A DNA stretch of 64,000 nt from Pontiella agarivorans (GTDB lineage Bacteria; Verrucomicrobiota; Kiritimatiellia; Kiritimatiellales; Pontiellaceae). A model generated the notes under the pieces. It ran no database searches and was not told the origin of the DNA. It saw nothing but the letters and a program-made list of their open reading frames with translations. Below are positions 34,817 through 42,548 of this stretch, one piece after another. Each line of letters starts with the position of its first letter. Position 1 is the first letter of the stretch. The stretch covers positions 62,001 to 126,000 of the forward strand of contig NZ_JARVCO010000010.1 in assembly GCF_034531395.1 (NCBI RefSeq), given 5' to 3'. The translations under genes were made by a program, and so were the position numbers.

Positions 34817-36157
34817 TTATCTCCTCAAACTCACGCTGAGCTCAAATTCGTGGTAATCGCCCTCTTTCCTTCCGATATCGGACGTATTCAGGGTATCAAC
34901 AAACGGCAGCGCCATAACCAGCTCCGGCAGCTTGTCGGGCTCTTTGGAATTGCCCTTCAGGGTCAGCTGCTCTCCATCATAGGAAAATCCGTTCAGATAC
35001 GTATCTTCCGGCAGGGCCTCGGAAAGAGCACTCAGCATTTCCATGGTGCTCGTGCGGGATTCACACACCCGCTCCAGCTGGATCAGCTGCTTGCGGAAAA
35101 TCCAGTTCTGCGTACGCATCTCCTGGATATCGGCCGTGGCCCGGTTCATTTCCTGAATCTCCTGCGCCACCCTTTTGCGCTGCAGCCAGGGCGAACCGGA
35201 TTTGAGTGCATAAGCCGCCGCCAATTCAACCCCCAGCAGAATACAGAGTGCTGAAATCACCAGCGTCCGGCGACTGATCGGAACCTTCCGCTTTTTATCT
35301 TCAATCAGATTGAGTGTCACCTCCGGCACCACCGAGGCCCCCAGCAGCACCTCGGCCAAGGGCTCCTGATCGTCCCTCAGCGCCGTTGCCTCGGCCTCCG
35401 GAATTTCCAAAGGCTGGACATGCAGGCCGAAAGCCGTCGCCAGTTCCATCTCCAGCTCTTCCGCCGATTCCGCACCTCCGGTCAGAATGCGGCTGATGCC
35501 TTCATCGCCCAGCCAGCTTTTATTTTTGGCCGCCATCTGCCGCGCCGCCGTAACCACCCGCTGCGGACCAAACCCCGGCATCGACCGCGACAACAGCTGC
35601 GAATCCTGCAAAATATCCTCGCCATAGAGGCAGAGTTCCATGTGTTCGGCATCAGCCAGCACCAGCATCGTCGGAATGTCTGAAAGAGTGGACGATACCG
35701 CCGAACTGAACGCCACCGCTTCATCGATCGGTACACCGGCCTGTTCAAACTGATCAATCAGATCGCGCACATCAGCCCGCCGTGCAGCCGTCAGATTCAA
35801 CACCACCTGCTGCCCGTCGGGAGAATCCGCAGTGGACCAGCCCATCAGCCGTTCCTCCTCCGGCAACGGAATATGGCGTACCGCTTCGAAACGGATCATA
35901 TTTTCAAGTTCATCGCGTGCGGCCGCAGGATAGTGCAGCGTACGCTGAATGACGGTATTCCGGGGGATACAAAGGGTCACGCGCGCCGGTGTTTTTTCCT
36001 CGGCCTTCATCCGTTCCGCAAGGGTTTCAAACAGCTGTTCATTCCGCGGGAACCGCTCGACAAACCGTACCTGAGTACCGAGCATACTGCGGTCGACAAA
36101 GGCGACATCCACCGTCTGATCCCCGAACAGAATACACATTGTTGTTTTTGCGCTCAT
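34817..36157 (-). CDS. gspL: type II secretion GspL-like protein (PilM-PilN-like fusion)
   Basis: A 446-residue protein. Residues 1-280 are an actin-like domain as in PilM/GspL (CILFGDQTVDVAFVD; CIPRNTVIQRTLHYPAAARDELENMIRFEA; RHIPLPEEERLMGW). A helix follows near residue 305 (TLVISALCILLGVELAAAYAL), then a coiled coil and a PilN-type ferredoxin-like domain (EDTYLNGFSYDGEQLTLKGNSK). It recruits the GspE ATPase to the membrane platform. A gspM gene follows, as in standard T2SS operons. Confidence 0.82.
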   Translation of the reverse strand: MSAKTTMCILFGDQTVDVAFVDRSMLGTQVRFVERFPRNEQLFETLAERMKAEEKTPARVTLCIPRNTVIQRTLHYPAAARDELENMIRFEAVRHIPLPEEERLMGWSTADSPDGQQVVLNLTAARRADVRDLIDQFEQAGVPIDEAVAFSSAVSSTLSDIPTMLVLADAEHMELCLYGEDILQDSQLLSRSMPGFGPQRVVTAARQMAAKNKSWLGDEGISRILTGGAESAEELEMELATAFGLHVQPLEIPEAEATALRDDQEPLAEVLLGASVVPEVTLNLIEDKKRKVPISRRTLVISALCILLGVELAAAYALKSGSPWLQRKRVAQEIQEMNRATADIQEMRTQNWIFRKQLIQLERVCESRTSTMEMLSALSEALPEDTYLNGFSYDGEQLTLKGNSKEPDKLPELVMALPFVDTLNTSDIGRKEGDYHEFELSVSLRR

Positions 36158-36181
36158 AACATTTTGTCCTAACTGACTGGT

Positions 36182-37237
36182 CTAAATTTCTTCCTCTTCC
36201 GGCACCCCGTACGTGAGAATGCGTTCAATCATTTCGCCCGAAGCATTTTCCACCATATCCTCGAGTTCATAGCTTGCGCCATTGCCCTCGCCCAGCTTGA
36301 GTTCCACCAGAAGAAAGCGCCGCGAACGGAAGGTGATTTCTTCCGGAACCTCTCCGAAAATGGATTTTTCCTCTTCATCCTGTGCGTCCGGGGCAAAGCC
36401 CTGCGCAATCAGGTAAAGGGTATCCGGCATCGTATTCACCTGCTCATATTCCAGTTCTTCATCCTCATCCGTATCCACATCGTCCGGATAGGTGCCCTGC
36501 AGAATATATTGCGCCGATGCCTCGCCCTCGGGGCTGTTGTCACCGATCAGATAACGCTGCAGACCGCCGCCCCAAACCATATCATCTTCGATGTGGGCGG
36601 GATGGCCCCGGCCGTAAAAAAGATCCGGTGTTATTCCGTAGACGAGCATCAGCTCCTCCGGCGATTCGAGTCTGCCGTTTTTTACATGGCGGGGATTATC
36701 CAGTGCCTGGTAATCCTCTTCCTCCATACCGTTGGCGCGGGTGTTACTGTCGGCATCGATCCAATCGAGAATGGCATCGACCAGTTCACTGCGGTCGGTG
36801 CCCTCATCCATATCGCAGGCCACTTCAAAAAGACGATGCCAGCTTTCCTGGCCGAGCTCATTCGGATCGATGGCAGAGGGTTTATATACCAGCTGATAGG
36901 CCAGCATGCCGCGGCCCAGCGCATAGCCGGAACGGTATTCCTGCAGCTCCTCGATCACCGTTTCATAATCTTCGGTACCGGAAACCAGATAGGCATCGCC
37001 ATACCCGTTGGCATACAGCCGGGTATTGTCCTGCCCGATTTCCAGCCGCGCCAGCGCCAGCGCACTGCGGCAGAGCTGGGTGTTGACCGCCTCTTCATAG
37101 CTGCTGCCCGCCGCCTTCAGTTCCGCATTCATATCCGCGCCGAAATTCGCCACCAGCAGTGCCAGAATCACCGCCACCGCCAGCACAATAATCAGCGCCG
37201 AGCCTTCTTTGGGATGGGTCGGAGATCGGAGCCTCAT
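36182..37237 (-). CDS. gspK: type II secretion minor pseudopilin GspK
   Basis: A 351-residue protein with a short leader and a hydrophobic N-terminal helix (EGSALIIVLAVAVILALLVANFGADM), as in GspK, which lacks the usual Glu5 pattern of other pseudopilins. The large middle region contains LVDAILDWIDADSNTRANGMEEEDYQ, the acidic helix-hairpin region known from GspK. The C-terminus is very acidic (VPEEEEI). The start overlaps the gspJ stop (ATGA). GspK caps the pseudopilus with GspI and GspJ. Confidence 0.88.
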   Translation of the reverse strand: MRLRSPTHPKEGSALIIVLAVAVILALLVANFGADMNAELKAAGSSYEEAVNTQLCRSALALARLEIGQDNTRLYANGYGDAYLVSGTEDYETVIEELQEYRSGYALGRGMLAYQLVYKPSAIDPNELGQESWHRLFEVACDMDEGTDRSELVDAILDWIDADSNTRANGMEEEDYQALDNPRHVKNGRLESPEELMLVYGITPDLFYGRGHPAHIEDDMVWGGGLQRYLIGDNSPEGEASAQYILQGTYPDDVDTDEDEELEYEQVNTMPDTLYLIAQGFAPDAQDEEEKSIFGEVPEEITFRSRRFLLVELKLGEGNGASYELEDMVENASGEMIERILTYGVPEEEEI

Positions 37238-38022
37238 ATTCCGTTTCTCCGAATGCTGTAATCAAAATAGAGGATTTCGGTTTCCATTTTCGGCAGCTTG
37301 ATTTCCATCTCCACAAAATCAGGCAGTTCCAGCGCATAGTCGCCCTCAATATCTTCCGGTTCGAGTTCCACCGGCTCCGGTTCATCGGTCATGCCCTCTT
37401 CATCCAGCTGCCAATGACGGAAAAAAATCATCTCCGCTTTATCCAGCAGCCGGACCTCCTGCTTCGGCAGTTCAGCATCGGACGTGAACATCGCATTATC
37501 GCCCCAATCCTCGCCCACCGGATTATCAATGCCCTGCAGGAACGAGACATCCGTCAGCCAGAGACTTTGCAGGTCCGTCTCCTCGTCGGTCCGGACTTCC
37601 AGCACAATCCAGTGCATATAGCCATCGCGCTCCGTTCCGAGAAAAGGGCGCTCCAGGCAGAAACCCACCGCCGTCTCTTCGCCGCGGTAGCGGTAATCGC
37701 CATCCGCCGAATCGTACGAACCCTCCTCTTCCAGCATCGACTGTTCTTCCTGCGTCAACTGCAAAGCCCGGGCATCGCGCAGCGCCCCGCCGAGCACCAT
37801 TTCGAGCGACCGCAGCCGCGTCAGATTATCCAGCGCCGCCGTACCCTGCTCCACCGAGTCGGTCGCATTGCGCAGCACGCCCGCAATCGAGCTGCACAGA
37901 ATACCCATCACCGCCAGCGCCACGAGCAGCTCCATCAGGGTGAAACCCTGTTTCGAAACCTGAAATGGATCCACCTTTAAAAAGCATGTTTCCTTGTTCG
38001 CTATGGGATATTCCCTATTCAT
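37234..38022 (-). CDS. gspJ: type II secretion minor pseudopilin GspJ
   Basis: A 262-residue prepilin with a long 30-residue leader, then KQGFTLMELLVALAVMGILCSSIAG (cleavage expected after Gly, Glu at +5). The globular part is acidic (DEEGMTDEPEPVELEPEDIEGDY). Assignment to GspJ follows from size and position between gspI and gspK. The ATG at 38022 overlaps the gspI 3' end by eight bases; a TTG five codons upstream is less likely. Confidence 0.83.
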   Translation of the reverse strand: MNREYPIANKETCFLKVDPFQVSKQGFTLMELLVALAVMGILCSSIAGVLRNATDSVEQGTAALDNLTRLRSLEMVLGGALRDARALQLTQEEQSMLEEEGSYDSADGDYRYRGEETAVGFCLERPFLGTERDGYMHWIVLEVRTDEETDLQSLWLTDVSFLQGIDNPVGEDWGDNAMFTSDAELPKQEVRLLDKAEMIFFRHWQLDEEGMTDEPEPVELEPEDIEGDYALELPDFVEMEIKLPKMETEILYFDYSIRRNGI

Positions 38023-38428
38023 CTTCAAAAAGCTCAATTCCGTTCAGCTTCACGTGGTGTACCGGATCCCCGCCGACATCATCACTCCACGATACCGTGA
38101 CTTCCAATTCGCAGGGCACCAAAGCATCCGTCAGGCTCTCGTCATCGCCATCCATTCCGGGCAGCTCATCAATATCCATCAGCTCCACCGTTGCCGTCCA
38201 CGAAAAGCGCCCCTCCTCCCCGGAGGATTCCGACTCCGGTACGTAGGTGAACCGGCGCAGCGCATTCATTTCCCGCGAGGCCATCCGCACGGCCATCGCA
38301 TGGTCTTCCGTAAAACTGATATCGCGCAGGTTATAGCCCAGCGCCGTCAGCATCCCGGTCACCCCGATCGCAAAGACGACGAGCGCCACCAGCACCTCAA
38401 GCAAGCTGAAGCCGCTGCGCCCGTTCAT
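38015..38428 (-). CDS. gspI: type II secretion minor pseudopilin GspI
   Basis: A 137-residue prepilin: MNGRSGFSLLEVLVALVVFAIGVTGML is a classic leader and N-terminal helix (cleavage after Gly6, Glu at +5). VRMASREMNALRR followed by an acidic loop is normal for GspI. Length is typical. It overlaps gspH (ATGA) and gspJ. Confidence 0.87.
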   Translation of the reverse strand: MNGRSGFSLLEVLVALVVFAIGVTGMLTALGYNLRDISFTEDHAMAVRMASREMNALRRFTYVPESESSGEEGRFSWTATVELMDIDELPGMDGDDESLTDALVPCELEVTVSWSDDVGGDPVHHVKLNGIELFEDE

Positions 38429-39108
38429 TGCGATTCTCCTTTGGAAACCGAAACCGTTTTCGGCCGGCCGGTGAGAATATCGGCGGCAATGTGGAGCTGT
38501 ATTTCATCTTTCACCAATGTGATTCCGCCGCCGGTGCTGCCGCCGAAATGGGTGAAAGAAACCGCCGGCTGCTCCACGGCGGTTTCGGTGTCCGATGCCG
38601 GTGTTTCCAAGGTCTGGAAACCGGAATCCTCGTCGTCGGTCTCATCGGTCTGAATCTGGTCGGCCGTGAAGGCTTCGAGTGCATAGTCCTCATCAAACGT
38701 CACCGTTTTTTCAAAAACATTGGTGTCGATTTCCAAGGTCTGGAAAACGGAGTCCCCGGTTTCCAATGCCTGGAAGCGGCGCGCCTCAACCATATGAACT
38801 TCCCGCGTTTCGGAATCGATCCGAAGATCGATCCTCACCTTGCGGCTCATCGCCGCCATTCGGGCTTCTGTCATCAGCTGCATGATTTTGCGGCCCTCTT
38901 TACGGAGCCCATGTTTCGGCGACGTCATGCTGTCGATGGTCGGTATGCTGATCGTGGTAATCACGACGATAATCGCCATCACCACCAAAAGCTCAATCAT
39001 CGTGAAGCCGGACTTACAATGTCGAAGGTCTATCCGTCCAAAGTCAAAGGTCGAACTCCGCGCCACAGACCTTTGACTTTTCAAAAATTGACTTCTGCCC
39101 TTGGACAT
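38425..39108 (-). CDS. gspH: type II secretion pseudopilin GspH with repeat-derived leader and three palindromes
   Basis: A 227-residue prepilin. KSGFTMIELLVVMAIIVVITTISIPTI is the pilin N-terminus and GSTGGGITL is usual near the GspH C-terminus. Two oddities. First, the leader of about 33 residues (MSKGRSQFLKSQRSVARSST...) is encoded by DNA containing a 13-bp inverted repeat. Second, three copies of the 15-bp palindrome fall within 171 bases, all in one frame, giving FQALE, FQTLE and FQTLE between residues 110 and 170, an insertion beyond typical GspH length. The start at 39108 is the first ATG after gspG but has a weak ribosome-binding site. Confidence 0.8.
   Translation of the reverse strand: MSKGRSQFLKSQRSVARSSTFDFGRIDLRHCKSGFTMIELLVVMAIIVVITTISIPTIDSMTSPKHGLRKEGRKIMQLMTEARMAAMSRKVRIDLRIDSETREVHMVEARRFQALETGDSVFQTLEIDTNVFEKTVTFDEDYALEAFTADQIQTDETDDEDSGFQTLETPASDTETAVEQPAVSFTHFGGSTGGGITLVKDEIQLHIAADILTGRPKTVSVSKGESQ
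38605..38619. repeat. 15-bp palindrome, copy 10
   Basis: TTCCAAGGTCTGGAA in gspH, read FQTLE. Confidence 0.9.
38731..38745. repeat. 15-bp palindrome, copy 11
   Basis: Identical to copy 10, also in gspH, read FQTLE. Confidence 0.9.
38761..38775. repeat. 15-bp palindrome, copy 12
   Basis: TTCCAATGCCTGGAA in gspH, read FQALE. Confidence 0.9.
39040..39080. repeat. 13-bp inverted repeat in the gspH leader
   Basis: AAAGTCAAAGGTC (39040-39052) and GACCTTTGACTTT (39068-39080) are perfect inverse copies around 15 bases. Partial copies of the same word (GTCGAAGGTC, TTTCGACCT) flank it, so the element looks like a small repeat inserted at the start of gspH. Confidence 0.8.
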
Positions 39109-39131
39109 TTCGACTTTCGACCTGCTTTTCG

Positions 39132-39572
39132 TTAATCCAGATTCGAGAGATCGGCGTCAAATTTACCTTCACCGCCCTCGCTGCCGTCGGCTCCGTAGGA
39201 GATAATTTCAAACGGTTCACTGTCCGGACCCGGCGCGGTATACACATAGTCGTTGCCCCAGGCATCCTGCAGATGGCGCTCTTTCTTGAGGTATTTCGGA
39301 CCCCAGCTGCCGTCATCATCCTCCGGCGCCGTGATCAGCACCGACAGGCCTTCGTCTTCGGTCGGATAGCGGCCCATATCGAGTTTGAAACGTTCGAGCG
39401 CATTTTCCAGCGTCGTGAACGATGCGCGCACCGCCTTGACTTTGGCTTTATCTTCCTGACCCGAAAAGTTCTGCACCGCAATGGTACCGATCACCATAAG
39501 AATCACCAGTACCACCAACAGTTCCACCAATGTGAAACCCGATTTGCTCTGTTTCCTTTTCTTCTGATTCAT
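39132..39572 (-). CDS. gspG: type II secretion major pseudopilin GspG
   Basis: A 146-residue major pseudopilin. SKSGFTLVELLVVLVILMVIGTIAVQNF is the leader junction and helix. DMGRYPTEDEGLSVLITAP and WGNDYVYTAPG...FEIISYGADG are hallmarks of GspG, including the acidic residues of its calcium site. GGAGGAAGTG precedes the ATG at 39572, ruling out a start 18 codons upstream. Confidence 0.95.
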   Translation of the reverse strand: MNQKKRKQSKSGFTLVELLVVLVILMVIGTIAVQNFSGQEDKAKVKAVRASFTTLENALERFKLDMGRYPTEDEGLSVLITAPEDDDGSWGPKYLKKERHLQDAWGNDYVYTAPGPDSEPFEIISYGADGSEGGEGKFDADLSNLD

Positions 39573-39635
39573 CACTTCCTCCGTTCTACTGTTTAAATTC
39601 AACCCTTCATCTGCACCGATGATCACTGCTCTTTT

Positions 39636-40850
39636 CTATCCGGCCGAGGTGCTCATGGCCATGATCCCCTGCATCATGCCGACCACAATAAAACCGACGA
39701 CGACGGCGAGGATCACGATAAACGCCGGTTCAAGCACACTGACAAAACGTTCGGTGCTGGCGGTGACTTTTTCTTCGTAACGCTCCGCCACTTTATCGAG
39801 CATATTTCCGAGCTCGCCGGAATCCTCGCCCATGGCAATCATGCGCGCCGCAAGTTCAGGAAAGAGCGGTTCATTCTGCAGCACGGGGCCCATCGGTTTT
39901 CCGCCCTGCACATTTTCATAGACCAAGCGCATCAGCTTACGCAGCGCGGCATTGCCCAGCGTTCCGCCGGTGATGGAAAGGGCCTGCAGAATCGGAACCT
40001 GACCTTCGAGCAGAGCGGCAAGCATACGGCAGAAACGGCTGGTTTCCGCCTCGGCCAGCAGACTTCCAAGGATTGGAAACTTCAACAGTTTGGTGCCCCA
40101 GGCCACTTTTCCCTCTTCATTCCGCGTCCAGAATTTAAACCCGGTGAAGGCCAGAATCAGCAACAGCGGTCCAAGCCACCAATACTGAATGCTGAACTCG
40201 CTGATGGCCATCAGTGCACGGGTGGATGCGGGCAGCAGCTGCCCTGTACCTTCAAAAAGCGAGGTCAGTTTCGGAATCACCACCATCATCATGACCGCCA
40301 CCACCACAACCCCCATGATGAGCAGCAACGACGGGTAGATCATAGCCGTGACCACTTTGGACTTCAGCTTCTGGCGGCGTTCGAGCAGTGCGGCAATACG
40401 CCGCATGATCAGATCGAGCGATCCGGAAGCTTCGCCGCCGCGCACCATGTTGGAATAAAAGCGTTCAAACACCTTGGGATGCCGGGCCAGCGCATCAGCA
40501 AAAGAGGCACCGCCGGTGACATCTTTCCAGACTTCGGAAAGCACTTCTTTAAACCGTTCGTGACTGCAGAGATCGGCCTGGGTTTTCAACGCCTGTTCCA
40601 GCGGAATCTTTGCATCGAGCAGTGCGGAAGTTTCGGACGAAAATTCCATCAGCTGCTGATTCGTAATCCGGCCGCCAAGCGATTTTGAGGCAGAGGAAAA
40701 CCCTTCGGCAGAAGCACTGTCGGCAATATTGAGCACCACCAGCCCTTTTTGCTGGAGCTGCTGAACCGCCCGCGCTTCAGTCGGCGCTTCAATGAGACCC
40801 GTTCTCGATTCCCCGCTCGATGTAATGGCTTTATATGAGAATTTTTTCAT
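39636..40850 (-). CDS. gspF: type II secretion inner-membrane protein GspF
   Basis: A 404-residue platform protein with two GspF domains. It begins MKKFSYKAITSSGESRTGLIEA. It contains MVRGGEASGSLDLIMRRIAALLERRQKLKSKV and MIAMGEDSGELGNMLDKVAERYEE, the repeated signature around a 'GE.SG.L' core, with three membrane helices. It couples GspE ATP hydrolysis to pseudopilus assembly. A palindrome copy at 40064-40078 is read as FPILG. Confidence 0.95.
   Translation of the reverse strand: MKKFSYKAITSSGESRTGLIEAPTEARAVQQLQQKGLVVLNIADSASAEGFSSASKSLGGRITNQQLMEFSSETSALLDAKIPLEQALKTQADLCSHERFKEVLSEVWKDVTGGASFADALARHPKVFERFYSNMVRGGEASGSLDLIMRRIAALLERRQKLKSKVVTAMIYPSLLLIMGVVVVAVMMMVVIPKLTSLFEGTGQLLPASTRALMAISEFSIQYWWLGPLLLILAFTGFKFWTRNEEGKVAWGTKLLKFPILGSLLAEAETSRFCRMLAALLEGQVPILQALSITGGTLGNAALRKLMRLVYENVQGGKPMGPVLQNEPLFPELAARMIAMGEDSGELGNMLDKVAERYEEKVTASTERFVSVLEPAFIVILAVVVGFIVVGMMQGIMAMSTSAG
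40064..40078. repeat. 15-bp palindrome, copy 13
   Basis: TTCCAAGGATTGGAA in gspF, read FPILG. Confidence 0.9.
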
Positions 40851-40865
40851 GCACCGTACTCAAAC

Positions 40866-42548
40866 CTATACCCACTGGGTTACCCTCCGGACTTCTTCCA
40901 CCGTGCTGACGCCATCCATCATGGCCTGCCAGCCGCATTCGCGCAGGAGTTTGGTCCCGGATCGGCGGGAGAGTTCACGGATCGGACCGGCTTCGGGCGA
41001 TTTCTGGATCAGCTCGCGCATTTCGTCATTCACCGTCATCAGTTCATATAACCCGACGCGGCCGTAGAATCCGGTGCCGTCGCACTTCTCGCATCCTTTT
41101 CCGCGATAGAGTTTATATTCCGGCTCCACCGCTTCTGGAAAATCGGAGAGATGGCTCTGTTTAAGCGTATAGGGTTCCGCACAATGCGGGCAGATGCGGC
41201 GGCACAAACGCTGTGCCAATGAGCCGGTCAGGGCCGAGGCAATCAGATAACTTTCGACGCCCATATCGGCCAGACGCGCAATTGATCCGGCGGCATCGTT
41301 GGTATGCAGCGTGGAAAGCACCATGTGACCGGTGAGCGAAGCCTGAATGGCAATGTCGGCGGTTTCGGCATCGCGGATTTCACCGACCATAACAATATCG
41401 GGGTCCTGCCGCACAATGGACCGCAGGCCGTTCGCAAAGGTCATACCGATCTTGGGATTCATCTGGATCTGGTTAATGCCGCCGAGGCGGATTTCCACCG
41501 GATCCTCGATGGTAATGATTTTAACCTTTTCGCTGTTCAGATGGGTCAGGGCAGTGTGCAGTGTGGTGGTTTTACCGCTTCCGGTCGGCCCCGTGACGAG
41601 AATAAAGCCCTGGGGCTGTTCCACCATCTTCGTAAACAGGGTTTCTTCGCGTTCCGGCATGCCGAGACTGGCAAAGTTGAGTTCCACCTGCTGTTGGTTG
41701 AGCAGACGAATCACAATATTTTCGCCGTAGATTGTGGGTGTGGTGGCGACGCGCATATCGAGGTCGTGCCCCTGAATCTGCATTTTAATGCGGCCGTCCT
41801 GCGGAATGCGCCGCTCAGCAATATCAAGTTTGGCCAGCAGTTTCATGCGCGAGGTGACGGCGGCATGATGCTTTTTGTCAATCGATTCCGCTTCGTGCAG
41901 TACGCCGTCCACGCGATAGCGAACGCGCAGATTGTATTCGCCGACTTCCACATGAATATCCGAGGCACGCTTTTCCACGGCCTGGGTAATGATGAGATTC
42001 ACCATGCGCACCACTGGCGCTTCCAGCGCGAGATCGCGCAGATGCTCCTCTTCATCGCCCCAGTCGCCGGCTTCAAAGACCTCGGCATCCTGCATCATGC
42101 TGCCGAGATTGTTTGCGGCAAAATCTTCGATGCGCAACAGCGCATCATCCATTTCCGGCGTCGGCACCAAAAAGACCGGAAGCTCTTCGCCCTGCCGCAG
42201 TCGTGCGGCTTCGATGGAGGACCAGTCGGTTGGATCATCGGTGATGGCAATCAACATTTCATCTTCGTGCGCAAAAAGCAGCCGATGCTCCATCATGAAG
42301 GGATAGGGAAGATCGTCGTCCAGACAGAGGTGTTCGGCGGGTTTTTCCATTCCGCAGATGGGCAGTCCGTATTGTTCAGAGAGCGCTTTGGTGAGATCCA
42401 GCGGCTGGATGTCGCCGTTTTCGACGAGGATTTTTCCAATCTTCGGAACTCCTCCGCCCTCGTGCTGTTTTCGTATCGCGGCCTGCACCGCATCGCGGCT
42501 GGCCGCTCCGTGAGCCACCAGAATATCGCCGATTTGACGATAGGCCAT
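40866..42548 (-). CDS. gspE: type II secretion ATPase GspE
   Basis: A 560-residue secretion ATPase. The N-terminal MshEN-type domain (IGDILVAHGAASRDAVQAAIRKQ; IGKILVENGDI) is followed by an N2 domain and the ATPase core. Walker A is GPTGSGKTTTLHTAL, the Asp box is TIEDPVE, Walker B is VMVGEIRDAETADIAIQASLTGH, and a tetracysteine zinc motif lies in CRRICPHC...CEKCDGTG. The start overlaps the gspD stop by one base (TAATG). Confidence 0.96.
   Translation of the reverse strand: MAYRQIGDILVAHGAASRDAVQAAIRKQHEGGGVPKIGKILVENGDIQPLDLTKALSEQYGLPICGMEKPAEHLCLDDDLPYPFMMEHRLLFAHEDEMLIAITDDPTDWSSIEAARLRQGEELPVFLVPTPEMDDALLRIEDFAANNLGSMMQDAEVFEAGDWGDEEEHLRDLALEAPVVRMVNLIITQAVEKRASDIHVEVGEYNLRVRYRVDGVLHEAESIDKKHHAAVTSRMKLLAKLDIAERRIPQDGRIKMQIQGHDLDMRVATTPTIYGENIVIRLLNQQQVELNFASLGMPEREETLFTKMVEQPQGFILVTGPTGSGKTTTLHTALTHLNSEKVKIITIEDPVEIRLGGINQIQMNPKIGMTFANGLRSIVRQDPDIVMVGEIRDAETADIAIQASLTGHMVLSTLHTNDAAGSIARLADMGVESYLIASALTGSLAQRLCRRICPHCAEPYTLKQSHLSDFPEAVEPEYKLYRGKGCEKCDGTGFYGRVGLYELMTVNDEMRELIQKSPEAGPIRELSRRSGTKLLRECGWQAMMDGVSTVEEVRRVTQWV

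Noticed and set aside
40527-40541. TTCCAGACTTCGGAA and similar words (for example near 42430 and 63640) as further palindrome copies
   Set aside because: One arm is changed (CGGAA or TTCCG), so I left them out of the count.
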